64,000 nucleotides of DNA. It comes from Pinus tabuliformis. Lineage: Eukaryota; Streptophyta; Pinopsida; Pinales; Pinaceae. Made by a program: the position numbers and the translations under genes. Location of the stretch: positions 1,675,506,667 through 1,675,570,666 of the forward strand of contig CM062818.1 of NCBI GenBank assembly GCA_031772625.1, read 5' to 3'. The notes under the pieces were generated by a model, which worked only from the letters and a program-made list of their open reading frames with translations, was not told the DNA's origin and did not search any database. Shown here one piece after another: positions 9,328 through 20,129 of this stretch. Position 1 is the first letter of the stretch; each line of letters starts with the position of its first letter.

Positions 9328-10135
9328 AAGATGGCGAGCAGTGGAAAGATAGAAATCAAGAAATTTAATGGTTAGAGTTTTGAGTTATGGAAACTCAAGA
9401 TGGATGATTTTTTGGTGGATAAAGATGAGTGGATCGTGGTAGATCCAGGTACTAAACCAACAGGAGTGTTCGATGAAGAATGGAAGAAGTCGGATCAGAA
9501 GGAAAAGAGCACAATATGGTTCTGTCCCTCATATTCATTATTGCTAAATGTATCAAGGGAAGCTACGACGAAGGCTTTATGGGACAAGTTAGGGATTTTG
9601 TACTAATCGAAGTCTTTGGTGAATAAATTGTTCCTATGGAAAGAGCTGTATAACCTGAGGATGAAAGATGGAGACTCAGTGACAGAGCATCTGAACGCAT
9701 TTAATACTGTGGTAAGTCAGTTATTATCTGTTGATATTAAAATTTCAGATGAAGATAAGTGCATTAGTTTTTTGTGTTCTATACTAGATTCATGAGATAG
9801 TCTGGTTATTGCAATAGGTAGTAATGCAACTACCTTGTAGTTTGATGAAATAGTCTCGTCCGTGCTGATGCTGGACATGAGATGGAAAAATATGGAGAGC
9901 TAGAATGGTGATGTCTTATCTATATGAGGACGATCCCATAACAAAAAAAATTAAAATAAAATAAAAAAATAAGTCATCGAGTGGGAGATCTGAATCTAGA
10001 GGGAGATCTAAATATCTAGGAAGAACTGTAAAGGTGGTGTGCTAGAAATGTGGAAAGGAAGGTCACTACAAAAGGGACTGTAAATATAAATCTCTTAACA
10101 AAGGAAACAGATCTGATGATGCTTCTTTTGCAGAG
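9328..10135 (+). pseudogene. Element C gag
   Basis: Reads 'KIEIKKFNG', stop, 'FELWKLKMDDFLVDKDEW', the start of a copia gag domain (UBN2-type) that binds and packages element RNA. An open stretch runs 9400-9606. Stops and frameshifts then interrupt 9600-10040. A CCHC zinc knuckle 'KCGKEGHYKRDC' is present near 10047-10083, with a stop just before its second cysteine. It is followed by the protease frame. Confidence 0.75.
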
Positions 10136-10543
10136 GTGAAAACCACCTCAGATGAAGGTGGGGATGTGTACCTGGCTTCTTCAAGCACACATGTAGATCA
10201 TGAGGTATGCTTGATTGACTCGAGTACATACTTTCACTTCACTCCCCATAGAGAGTGGTTCTGCAAGTATGATAAATACGATGGTGGTGATGTCTTCTTA
10301 GGGGATGATACGAAGGTTAGAATCGTTGGTCGTGGAAAAGTAACGTTGAAGTTGAAAGGTGGAAGGGTTAGAACACTTCCGGGTGTTTTGTATATTCCTG
10401 CATTAGCCAGAAATCTAATTTCTCTAAGAAAGATGGATAACGCAGGTGTAAAAATAGTGTTCAAGAATGATACCTACAAGGTGGTTCGAGGAGCACTACT
10501 AGTGATGTGGGGAGTTCGGACTGGAACTCTATACAGGCTATAA
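10136..10543 (+). pseudogene. Element C protease and pre-integrase region
   Basis: An open stretch of 135 residues continues the gag frame. 'CLIDSSTYFHFTPHREWF' corresponds to the copia protease active site region, but the D-[ST]-G triplet reads DSS, so activity is unlikely. 'VLYIPALARNLISLRKM' is the conserved block before the integrase zinc finger. It ends at a TAA at 10541 and continues after a short gap as the integrase. Confidence 0.75.
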
Positions 10544-11449
10544 TGTAGCGCTATTGTTGATGGGTGCAACAGTTCTACAGTTCCTGAAAGTGGAGCAAAA
10601 AATCTAGTGGCATTTCGAAATAAGACCATGTTTTGGCATCAAAGGCTTGAACATATTGGGGAGAAGTGCCTTCGAATACTTCATGGTAAAGGTATGGTAG
10701 AAGGTATGAGTAATAGATCTCTGGATTTTGATTTCTGTGAAAATTGTGTATATGGGAAGTAGAATCGAGTGAGTTTCCCCTCTGGTGGTAAGAGGGTGAA
10801 GCAAATATTAGAGCTTGTGCACAGTGATGTGTTTGGACCTATGAAGGTTCCATCACTGGTTAAGTCTATGTACTATGTATCATTTATAGATGACTTCTCA
10901 AGGAATACATGGATATATTTCCTTAAGAATAAATATGAAGTCTTTAACAGGTTTAAAGAATTTAAGGCTTTGGTGGAAAACGAGACAGAGAAGAAGATAA
11001 AGTTGTTGAGGATAGATAACGTTGGAGAGTTTTGCAGTAAGGAATTTGAGTAATTATGTAAGAATTGTGGTATAGCATGACAGAAGACTACTCCATATAC
11101 ACCTCAACAAAAAGGATTTGCTGAAACAATGAACAAGACGTTGATGGAAAGGGCAAGAATCATGCTTAGTGGTGGTGGGTTAGGACAGTAATTCTGGGTA
11201 GAGGCGGCAAACACACCATGTTACCTGCTCAACAGATCACCTTCATCAGCATTGGAGGATAAGACTCCACAATAGGTATGGACATATAAGAAACCCTCTC
11301 TTTCACATCTGAGGGTATTTGGATGTGATGCATATGTACATGTTCCAAAGGAAAAACGAACGAAGGTGGATGGTAAATCTAAAAAGTGCATCTTTGTTGG
11401 GTATAAGAATGGTTTAAAGGGTTATAAGCTTTGGAACCCGACAACAAGT
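10544..11449 (+). pseudogene. Element C integrase (left part)
   Basis: 'MFWHQRLEHIGEKCL' and 'CENCVYGK' form the HHCC zinc finger. The catalytic core shows 'VHSDVFGP', 'RIDNVGEF' and 'PQQKGFAETMNK', the three acidic positions expected for a DDE integrase. At least five in-frame stops are present (for example at about 10760, 11050 and 11080). The frame runs through 'VFGCDAYVHVP' and is cut at 11449 by element D; it resumes at 20130. Confidence 0.85.
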
Positions 11450-13003
11450 TGTTGGAAATAATACTGGGGGGGTGGTGAATCAGTATTACCAAGTTAAAAG
11501 TATTTCATTTCCATAATTAGATTCATATACACTACTTCAGTTAATGCAACTTGCGTGTATACGTGGCTGTGTTTAAGAAAACTAGCATATACCTTGCAAA
11601 CATATAATTTAGTTAGTTGATCTTTAATTTTTGCATCAGAACCATATAAACAATAACCAGGTGTAGTAATAAACAGAACAGACAATCACACACATGAACA
11701 CAAGATATAAGGTGGAAACCCAATGTGCGTGAAAACCACCTGCTGCAATCGTCTCTATCTTCCTTTAATAAGAAACTTCTTTTTACACATTTTGTAGTGG
11801 TGTTGTATTATGCCAGTATATAGGCTTCTACATGCAAAAGGCTACAACCTTCTCTCGTTCTCCAGCTTCTCCCGGAAGGGAGCTACAACCCCCTAGCTCT
11901 TGTACTAGCTGATGTGTTTACTAGTATGTAGGTGCTGACCTAGAGAAGGCTACAACATTCTCTTTTCTTCCGAGGACCACGTTTCAGAAATTTCTAGACT
12001 AGATCCATCAATAACATCAATCAAGCATCAAATATATCTACATCAACCAATCTCCTTTGCACCAACCAAAACTAAATCAAACAATTGCTTCTCTGAATGT
12101 TGTAACCAAAATATAGTAACAGTAACTAGAACCCAAGCCAGAACCCAAAACACTACAATAGCGAACAGAAGTAGGAAAAGCATATTTTATGAGGTGTACA
12201 CTACTTCAATGTGTCAAACCCATGTGCATACGCACTTTTCTCAAGGCGAACCTACATACATGTTGTTTTGATATGTAGAACCGGCGTGTATACGTGCCTT
12301 TTCTATAGTGAACCTGTGCACGGATCTGTAAAAGATGATTTAACCTTTACAACTATTCAGACATCAGTTATACCTAGATCATCATATTTACAGATTATAG
12401 CATGTGCCAATTATTCAGATAAAAGATCAAAAACCACACAAAGATACTTCTATTAAAGCCTTAAGATCTTGACCCATCCATAGAACCTATCCTTCATCAA
12501 CCGCTTAGGTTCATCCTAAATTCAGATCTAGTTGTGCACCATAACCCAATAACCTGTATTCTAGATATTGCTCATTATTAGATATTCAATTCATAAGTGC
12601 CTGTGCCTAATGATCTTCTCCTCCTTTTATAGTCTTAGGCCTTACTCAATACCATGGTCCAAAACCTCTTAGAATCAATAACTTGGACAAAATAGTTGGA
12701 GTCAACACTTCAGACAAGATACCTTGGACCAATACCATGGATCACAATACCATGGACCAAATACCATGAAGCAAAACTGAGTTTTCCAACATGTACGTGC
12801 CTTTCCTTCCGTGAAAGTGCATGTGTACGCTATACACATATTTTGGTCGACGAACATGCGTGTACACATGGCTGGGTCAACGGAGAACTTTCATATACCT
12901 TCTTTCTTCATTCTGTGAGCCTGAACTGATCTGTCATCTGAGTGAGTTTCCATCAAGGAAAACACTTGTGTCAAAGACCCAAATTTGTGCCATAATGCCA
13001 ACA
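11450..13003 (-). repeat. 3' LTR of element D (1554 bp)
   Basis: Reads TGTTGG...CCAACA and aligns with 18667-20129. About 100 bp here (roughly 12285-12385) are missing from the other copy, between 'GTAGAACC' and 'AGATCATC'. It carries many copies of an alternating motif like GTGTATACGTG. No gene is present; short frames here are spurious. Confidence 0.9.
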
Positions 13004-13743
13004 ATCCCCCCCTTTGGACTTGATGGCAACCCGAAGTCACTCTCCCCCTTTTTCATCAAGGGCAAAGGGTTATGCTCCCCCTGAGTACATGTTGAATTCT
13101 ATGATATGCTGAAGTGTGTTGTCCATGCTCCCCCTGACTATAAGAAAGGCCTACAAAAAGATGATCTACAAGAAGAACATGACTCTATACATCATAAATG
13201 ACCTTCCTATCACCAAAGACTCATACATACATCCATCTCCCAACCAAGTGGGGATATACCAAATTTCTATACATGACAAAACAAGAACATCACGTCATCC
13301 ATCCCATGCATAGAGGGGAAACAAAATAGGTCATTTCATAACCTTGATAATAAAAGATATACATGACATAGAGACAAAATATCTAAAACAAGACTATGAT
13401 AGTTATTAGCAACTATCATCAGCGGCATCTGTCAATCACCATTCAGACCAACAACCATGATCTCTCTCTGCAGCTGTTCCACCTGAATAAAAAACAACTG
13501 TGAATTTGTACCAAGATCTTCTAAGATAATGCCAACAATGCATTATTAGAATTATATGATCCCCATTAACCTGTGTTAGATGATCACTGTCAGACCCATA
13601 TCAGACTCTTTTCATCCTGAGTCTGGCCCATTTTTTTCTTCAAACCAACATATACATGACTATATCCACAACAACCGATGTATGTACGTGGATACACTTC
13701 ATGAAACTCACGTACAACCACTTTTCTATGAAACAAATAAGTT
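13004..13743 (-). other. Element D 3' untranslated region with several polypurine tracts
   Basis: On the minus strand, AAAGGGGGGGAT directly precedes the 3' LTR and is the likely plus-strand primer. Further purine runs (AAAAAGGGGGAGAG and two GGGGGAGCAT copies) occur within the next 140 bases. The rest, to the stop of the RNase H frame, shows no gene. Confidence 0.65.
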
Positions 13744-14718
13744 TCAACAGCAGGATGATGCATCAACTACTCCCAACTTCTGTCTGAGATATTCAAATGT
13801 CTCTCTGGGCATTAGTTTCATCAATATATCAGCAAACTGTTCTTTGGAGGGAACATACTCTAATTTGACCTTTCTTTCAAGAAATTGTTCATAGAGAAAA
13901 TGGTATTTGATAGGTATGCGCTTGGCCTTAGAATGCATGACTGGATTCTTTGAAATATTGATTCCACTTGTATTATCACATAGAATGGATATGGGTGGAG
14001 TAAATGTAATATAAATGTGCTGCAATGTTTGCATCATCCAAAGGAGTTGTGTACAACAAGATGCAATAACCACATATTCTGCTTTAGCTGTAGATAATGC
14101 AATTGAACTTTGTTTCTTGCTGAACCAAGACACTAATCTTGGACCCATATAGAATGCACCACCACAAGTGCATTTTCTATCATCCACACTTCCCACCCAA
14201 TCTGCATCTGTATATGCATGAATTGTAAGATCTGTATCTCTAGGATACCATAAACCAAAGTTTTGTGTTCCTTGAAGATATTTGGAGATCCTTTTGGCTG
14301 CCCGAGGGTGTGATTCCTTTGGATTTGCTTGGAATCTTCCAACTATTCCCATTGCATGCATGATGTCTGGTCGGGTACCTGTTATATCAAGTAGACTACC
14401 AATTATGGTTATGTAGGTTGGTTGATGCATTGTTGTTGATTCATCATTTGAGTTGACACTGCATCCTATTACCATAGGAGTACATACTAGTTTAGAATCT
14501 TCCATGCCATATTTTTTCAAGATCTGCTTGAGATACTTGGTTTGTGATAGAAAAATACCATCTTTATTTTGTTGAACTTGTAGACCAAGAAAATATGTGA
14601 ACTCACCAAGCAGGGACATTTCAAATTCTTTCTGCATTACCAAAGCAAAGTTTTGACTCATGGCTTCTTCATTGCTACCAAAAATGATATCATCAACATA
14701 CACAACAAGTATTAGCAA
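13744..14718 (-). CDS. Element D reverse transcriptase C-terminal part and RNase H
   Basis: An uninterrupted frame of 324 residues, the longest intact polymerase piece among the copia elements. It opens within the polymerase domain at 'LVVYVDDIIFGSNEE', where YVDD is the intact catalytic motif. 'FTYFLGLQV' and 'YLKQILKKYGM' follow. The RNase H part has 'HAYTDADWVGSVDDRKCTCGG' in outline (its first acidic residue in DADW), 'STAKAEYV' and 'CDNTSGINISKNP'. It ends naturally. The N-terminal half of the domain lies in 14719-15230 in a shifted frame, so the whole is still a pseudogene. Confidence 0.85.
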   Translation of the reverse strand: MLILVVYVDDIIFGSNEEAMSQNFALVMQKEFEMSLLGEFTYFLGLQVQQNKDGIFLSQTKYLKQILKKYGMEDSKLVCTPMVIGCSVNSNDESTTMHQPTYITIIGSLLDITGTRPDIMHAMGIVGRFQANPKESHPRAAKRISKYLQGTQNFGLWYPRDTDLTIHAYTDADWVGSVDDRKCTCGGAFYMGPRLVSWFSKKQSSIALSTAKAEYVVIASCCTQLLWMMQTLQHIYITFTPPISILCDNTSGINISKNPVMHSKAKRIPIKYHFLYEQFLERKVKLEYVPSKEQFADILMKLMPRETFEYLRQKLGVVDASSCC

Positions 14719-15230
14719 TTTATCATTGTCAATCTTTGTATATAGATTGCTATCAATTGATCCTTTTAAAAAACCTTGTTGATGAAGGCATTTTTCAAGA
14801 CGGTAATATCAGGCCTTGAGAGCTTGTTTTAGACCATAGAGAGCCTTCCTGAGTCTACATACAAGTTTTGGATCATTTCCAAGGACGAATCCACCTGGTT
14901 TCTCAATATATACTTCGTCTTCTATGTCTCCATTAAGAAAGACAGATTTTACATCCATTTGGTATACTTTGAAGCTCTGAAAGCTAGAGAGAGCAAGGAA
15001 CATTCTTATGGCTTCAAGTCTAGCAACAGGTACAAAAGTTTCTTCAAAATCTATACCTTCTTTTGGAGCATATCCTTTACAAACAAGTCTAGCCTTGTTT
15101 CTAATAACTTCTCCATTTTCATTCAGCCTGTTTTTGAATATCCATTTGGTTCCTATGATATTCCTATCATGAGGTCTAGGAACTAATTCCAAAGTATTAT
15201 TCTTTTAAATTTGCTCAACCTCTTCATTCC
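14719..15230 (-). pseudogene. Element D reverse transcriptase, N-terminal part
   Basis: '[20 protein letters not shown]', '[18 protein letters not shown]', '[16 protein letters not shown]' and '[19 protein letters not shown]' are the standard copia reverse transcriptase blocks, open across 14809-15192. A stop after 'LKQALKA' (about 14808) and the shift into the next frame break it from the YVDD part. Confidence 0.88.
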
Positions 15231-16330
15231 TGGCCTTGCCCAACATTCATCTTTGCATGCTTCACGTACATTTTGAGGTTCAATGGAGGAAAGCAATGCT
15301 AGATAGATTGAAGCTTCTGTAATAGTTGTTCTTGTTTGCACACCTGCCTCTTTCTGCCCCAAAATTTGAGTCTCTGGATGATTTTTCTGAACATAGCTAG
15401 ATGGAGTATTTTCTTCTACCTTTAACTATTCTCTGTTGCTTCATTGGTTTCTTCATCAGAATTAGTCTGATTTGATGTGGAAGAATAATCCTCATCTTCT
15501 TCATAATCTTTAGTTTTTACCTGATTTCAATTTTTGCTTGCTTCATCAACCACAACATCAATACTTTCAACAATTTTCCCAAGTCTTTTATTATAACACT
15601 TATATCTTTTACTTCAGGAAGAGTAACCAATGAGAATGCCTTCATCTGCTCTAGGTTAGAACATGCCAAGGTTCTCATTACCCCTTTCGATGTAACATTT
15701 TCTTCCAAAAAATTTGAAGTATTTTACAGTAGGAGTATTACCATACCAAAGTTCATGAGCAGTTTAGGTGTTGTTTACCCAAATATTTGTATTGTTGAGA
15801 AGAGTGACGGGAGAAAACGCAGCTTCACCACAGAAGTTTGCAGGAGTTCCAGATTCATCTAGCATGGCACGAGCCATTTGTTGAATAGTTCTATTCATCC
15901 TTTCTACTACCCCATTTTGCTAAGGAGACCTTGTGGTGGAGAATTCCTTTTTTATTCCATGTTCTTCACAAAAGTCAAATAATTCATCTGAGGTAAATTC
16001 CCCTACTCGATCAAATATGAGGCATTTGATTTTGCGATCCGATTCATTTTCCACCAATGCTTTGAAGGCTTTTAATTTTTCAAATGCTTCATCTTTATGC
16101 TTTAGAAGGCCTATCCAACGCATTCTGGAATAATCATCAATGAACAATATAAAGTATTCCTCTCCACGAGGTGACTTTTTCCTTGATGGTCCACACAAAT
16201 CAGTATGAACAAATTTAAGAGGCTTACTAGCTGATCCTTCCTTTTCAAGGAAGTGCTCTATGGTTTGCTTACCAAATTTGGCATGATTTTCATATTGTAT
16301 TTTTTGGGATGCTAATATCAAGGAGATCAC
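15231..16330 (-). pseudogene. Element D integrase
   Basis: The core reads 'FVHTDLCGPSRKKSPRGEEY', 'FIDDYSRMRWIGLLKHK', 'CLIFDRVGEFTS' and, after a stop at about 15920, 'NGVVERMNRTIQ'. Three acidic positions (D in HTDLCGP, D in IFDRVGEF, E in VVERMNR) can be placed. The C-terminal part (15200-15900) has several stops; an open stretch is at 15517-15708. DDE integrase joins element cDNA to host DNA. Confidence 0.85.
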
Positions 16331-16751
16331 GAACGACCTGGAATCTGCATGCTTTTCTTATTTGAGGGAAGCTTAGATCCCCCAATATTTTGTGCCATAG
16401 CCAGTGTTCATCATTTTTGCTTAAATAGCATTGGTGTTGTCCTCCCTTGAGTATATATAGGTTGTTTGGAGTTCTTATGCCTTTCATCATGGTTTCTCCT
16501 GTATCAAGCTCATGAACAACACATCCATTTGATCGAAATACTACTTCATCTCCTTGATCACACATTTGAATGACATTTAATAGGTTATGATTTAGACCAT
16601 CGACATACATAACATTCCCAACTTTAACCTTTTCTTTTAAGAGAACAAAACCTTTACCTTTTATGAGAGTAGGAGTGTCATTTCCAAATGAGATCCGCTT
16701 TTTGTTTTCTAAGGCATTATATGATTGAAGTTTTTCTTTATCATCTGTCAT
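16290..16751 (-). pseudogene. Element D pre-integrase zinc-finger region
   Basis: An open frame of 153 residues: 'VMYVDGLNHNLLNVIQMCDQG' in outline is the conserved block after the protease, and 'HWLWHKILGDLSFPQIRKA' is the histidine half of the integrase zinc finger. The protease active site itself (expected just upstream, near 16750-16850) is not clearly readable. Confidence 0.7.
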
Positions 16752-18652
16752 GTGTTTTGAGCATCCACTATTGATGTACCACTGATTTTCTTGTCCTTAT
16801 AAATACAAGGATATAACGTATATTTCTGTTTGCAGTTCCTCTTCCAAGTTTTGGGACCTAATGAAGTTTGCTCCTTCTGAGATGTTTGCCGAAATTTACT
16901 CCTGCATTCAGAATCTTCATGACCGAAGTTGTTAGAGATAGAGAATTCTATTTCATTTTCAAGATGTACAAAGTTATTGTAGGTCCTTTTCATGATCCCT
17001 ATCACATTCCTTTGATTTCATGCTTCTCTAGTCATGATGGTTTTGTAAGCAACACATTGAGCAGCTTTGTGTCCAAAGTTATGACATGAAAAACATTGGT
17101 CATTAAAGAAATTCCTGCGATTATCAAACCTACTGACCTGGTGATTGTAGTTTCCATTGACATTCATTCTTGGAGCAGACCCAGTATGATTTACCTGAGG
17201 TCGGTTGTAGTTTTTGTTCATCCTTGAAGTAGATTGAACCCGATTTACCTGGTCATCTGCTTTATGCCTTTGATTATGATTGTGAAACTGTTCACTCCTC
17301 TTTACTGCATCAAGATAACTTTTAGTGGAGGTTGACAACTTTTGTGCTTGAGATGCTTCTTTAGTATATCCAAGACCTATCTTTATTAGAGGAGAACACT
17401 GCACTTTGATAATTTCATTTAAAGTTTCTGATCCTTTACCAAATCTAAGATTTAGAGATTTTGTTTTCTCAATATCCCTTCTTAGACCCACAATTTCACA
17501 TTCTAATTTTTCATTGTGTTTTACTCTTTCAGCGAGTTAGAATGTCAGAGTATCCATAATCATATTGTTCTCTTTTAAACAAATTTTAAGTTTAGATATT
17601 TCTTGATAAAGATCATCTTCATCGAAAGCATCCAAGAAATCAGCATCTTCAAAAGCCATCATAAGTCTATAGTCGTTACTCTTTTCATCTTCATCACTAA
17701 TTGATAAACCGTCGCTATCTTCATGCGTATAGTAGCTCTTTTTAATTACACTTTGTTTTCTATTCCATTTTGTTGATTCCTTACCTTTATCAAGCTTATC
17801 TTTGTGAGGACATTTGGCAGCATAAGGCCCGACTCTTCCACAAGAAAAACATTTGAAAGGTAGTTTACCTCTGAATCTTCCAGAACCCAATTGAAGGTTC
17901 TTGACAAAGTGTGCTTCTTCCTCTCCTTCTGAAATATGTCGTTATTGATTCAGTTCTTCTCTTCTTGAAGCTTTTAATGCAGCTTCTCTCATATCTGATG
18001 GACCTAATTTTCTCATTTCGAAAGAAGTTAAGATTTTGTGCAGCTGTGTCATAGTAATACTTTAAATATCCTGTTGTTCTTCTATGGTAGAAACTTTTGA
18101 TTCAAACTTAGTAGACAAGGATCTTAAAACATTTTCAACTAAAGTAACTTCTTTTATCTCTTCACCCAAGTTCTTCATGCAGTTAACAATCTCATCTATA
18201 CGTAAGAAGTAATTAGATATACTTTCATCACTGTGCATTTTCAAAGTTTCATATTAAATTCTAAGATATTGCAGTTTTGCACGTTTTACCTGATTGTCTC
18301 CTTCATAGCTTAGAATGATCTTGTCTCATATTTCTTTGGTGGTTTTGAACTGCATAAATTTGACAAATTCTGATTGTGATAGACTTCCCAATAATGTATT
18401 GAAAACCTTGGCATTGATTTCATTTGCTTTTTACCTGCCATATCTGTAGGAATTGTTGATGGAAATGTATATCCTCTTTCCATGATTTCCTAGACATTTG
18501 TTCCAAGAGATTGAAGATAGGTTGTGGTTCTTACCTTCCAATAAACGAAGTTGCTCCCATCAAAGATTTGTGGTCTAATGGATCCCTCTCTTTCGTAGTT
18601 ACTCACGATGATAGATCTTCCTCCAAGCGATTAAGCTTCTTTTGAAGGACCT
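16752..18652 (-). pseudogene. Element D gag and protease region
   Basis: Minus-strand frames at 18062-18244 ('MKMHSDESISNYFLRIDEIV', a copia gag block), 17537-17890 (first zinc knuckle 'CFSCGRVGPYAAKC', where the histidine position reads proline) and 17018-17491 (second knuckle 'CFSCHNFGHKAAQC'). Two knuckles about 240 residues apart are therefore encoded. Acidic residues cluster between them ('SDGLSISDEDEKSNDY'). Stops and frameshifts separate the pieces. Confidence 0.75.
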
Positions 18653-18666
18653 GCTCTAATACCAAT

Positions 18667-20129
18667 TGTTGGAAATAATATTGAGATGGGGGAGGGGGGG
18701 GGTGAATCTTTATTATCAAGTTAAAAATATTTCATTTCCATAATCAAATTCATATAAGATACTTCAGTTAATGCAACTTGCGTATATACGCAACTATGTT
18801 TAAGGAAACTAGCGTATACCTTGCAAACTTATAATTTAGTTAGTTGATATTTAATCTGTGCATCAGAACCATATAAATAGTAACCATGTGTAGTAATAAA
18901 TAGAACAGACAATCACACACATGAACATAAGATATAAGGTGGAAACCCAATGTCAGTGCAAACCACCTACTGCAATCGTCTCTATCTTCCTTTAATAAGA
19001 AACTTCTTTTTACAAATTTTGTACTGGTGCAGTCTTATACCAGTACGTAGGCTTCTACCTGTAGAAGGCTACAACCTTCTCTTTTTCTCCAGCTTCTCCT
19101 GGAAGGGAGCTACAAACCCATAGTTCTTGTACTAGCTGATGTGTTTACTAGTGCTTAGGTGCTTACATACAAAAGGCTACAACATTCTCTTTTCTTCCAG
19201 GGACAACGTTTCATAAATTTTCAGTCTGGATCCATCAATAACATCAATCAAACATCAAATATGTATGCATCAACCAATCTCCTTTGATACAACCAAAACT
19301 GAATCAAACAATCACTTCTTTGAATGTTGTATCCAAAATATAGTAACACTAACCAGAACCCAAGCCAGTACCCAAAACGCTGCAACAAAAAATAGAATTA
19401 GGTAAAGAATATTTTAGGAGGTCTACGCTACTTCAATGTGTTGAACCTGCATGCATATGCACTTTTCTCAAGGCGAACTTGCATATACGTTCTTTTGATA
19501 TGTAGAACCCAGATCATCATATTTATAGATTACGACATGCACCAATTATTTAGATAAAAAGTCGAAAACCACACAAAGATACTTCTCTTCAAGCCTTAAG
19601 ATCTTGACCCATCAATAGAACTTATCCTTCATCAGGCACTTATGTTCATCCTAGATTCAGAACCAGCTATGCACCATAACCCAATAACCTGTATTCTATA
19701 TCTTTCTCATTATTAGATATTCAATTCATGAGTGCCTTTGCCTAATGATCTTCTCCTCCTTTTATAGTCTTAGGCCTTACTCAATACCATGGTCCAAAAC
19801 CACTTAGAATTAATACCTTGTACCAAATACCTGGGGTCAACACTTCGGACAAGATACCTCATGGATGACAATACCATGGACCAAATACCACAAACCAAAA
19901 CCGAGTTTTCCAACATGTACACACATTTCCTTTCATAAAAGTGTGTGTGTACATTATATGCATATTTTTGGTCGGTGAACCCGTGTGTACACATGGCTTG
20001 GTCAATGGGGAACCTGCATATACCTTTCTTTCTTCATTTTGTGAGTCTAAACTAATTTGTCATGTGAGTGAGTTGCCATTAAGGGCAACACCTATGTCAT
20101 AGCACCAAATCTATGTCATAATGCCAACA
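18667..20129 (-). repeat. 5' LTR of element D (1463 bp)
   Basis: Aligns with 11450-13003, minus the roughly 100-bp deletion noted there. Reads TGTTGG...CCAACA in plus orientation. The primer site lies immediately to its left. Confidence 0.9.

Larger units (their letters stand above)
11450..20129 (-). mobile_element. Element D: Ty1/copia retrotransposon, reverse strand, inside element C
   Basis: LTRs at 11450-13003 and 18667-20129 (reverse orientation, so the right one is the 5' LTR). Primer site TGGTATTAGAGC at 18664 to 18653 on the minus strand differs at one base from the usual initiator-Met site. Flanks are CAAGT and TAAGG; a single original CAAGG with one change on each side explains both, and joining them restores C's integrase frame. 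The interior encodes gag, integrase and a nearly intact reverse transcriptase/RNase H. 'YVDDIIFGSNEE' is typical of SIRE/Maximus-like elements (recalled). Confidence 0.92.

Noticed and set aside
11450..20129. Repeated blocks considered as a CRISPR array or satellite
   Set aside because: The two large repeats are LTRs bracketing a copia element. No regular short repeats with unique spacers exist anywhere in the window.
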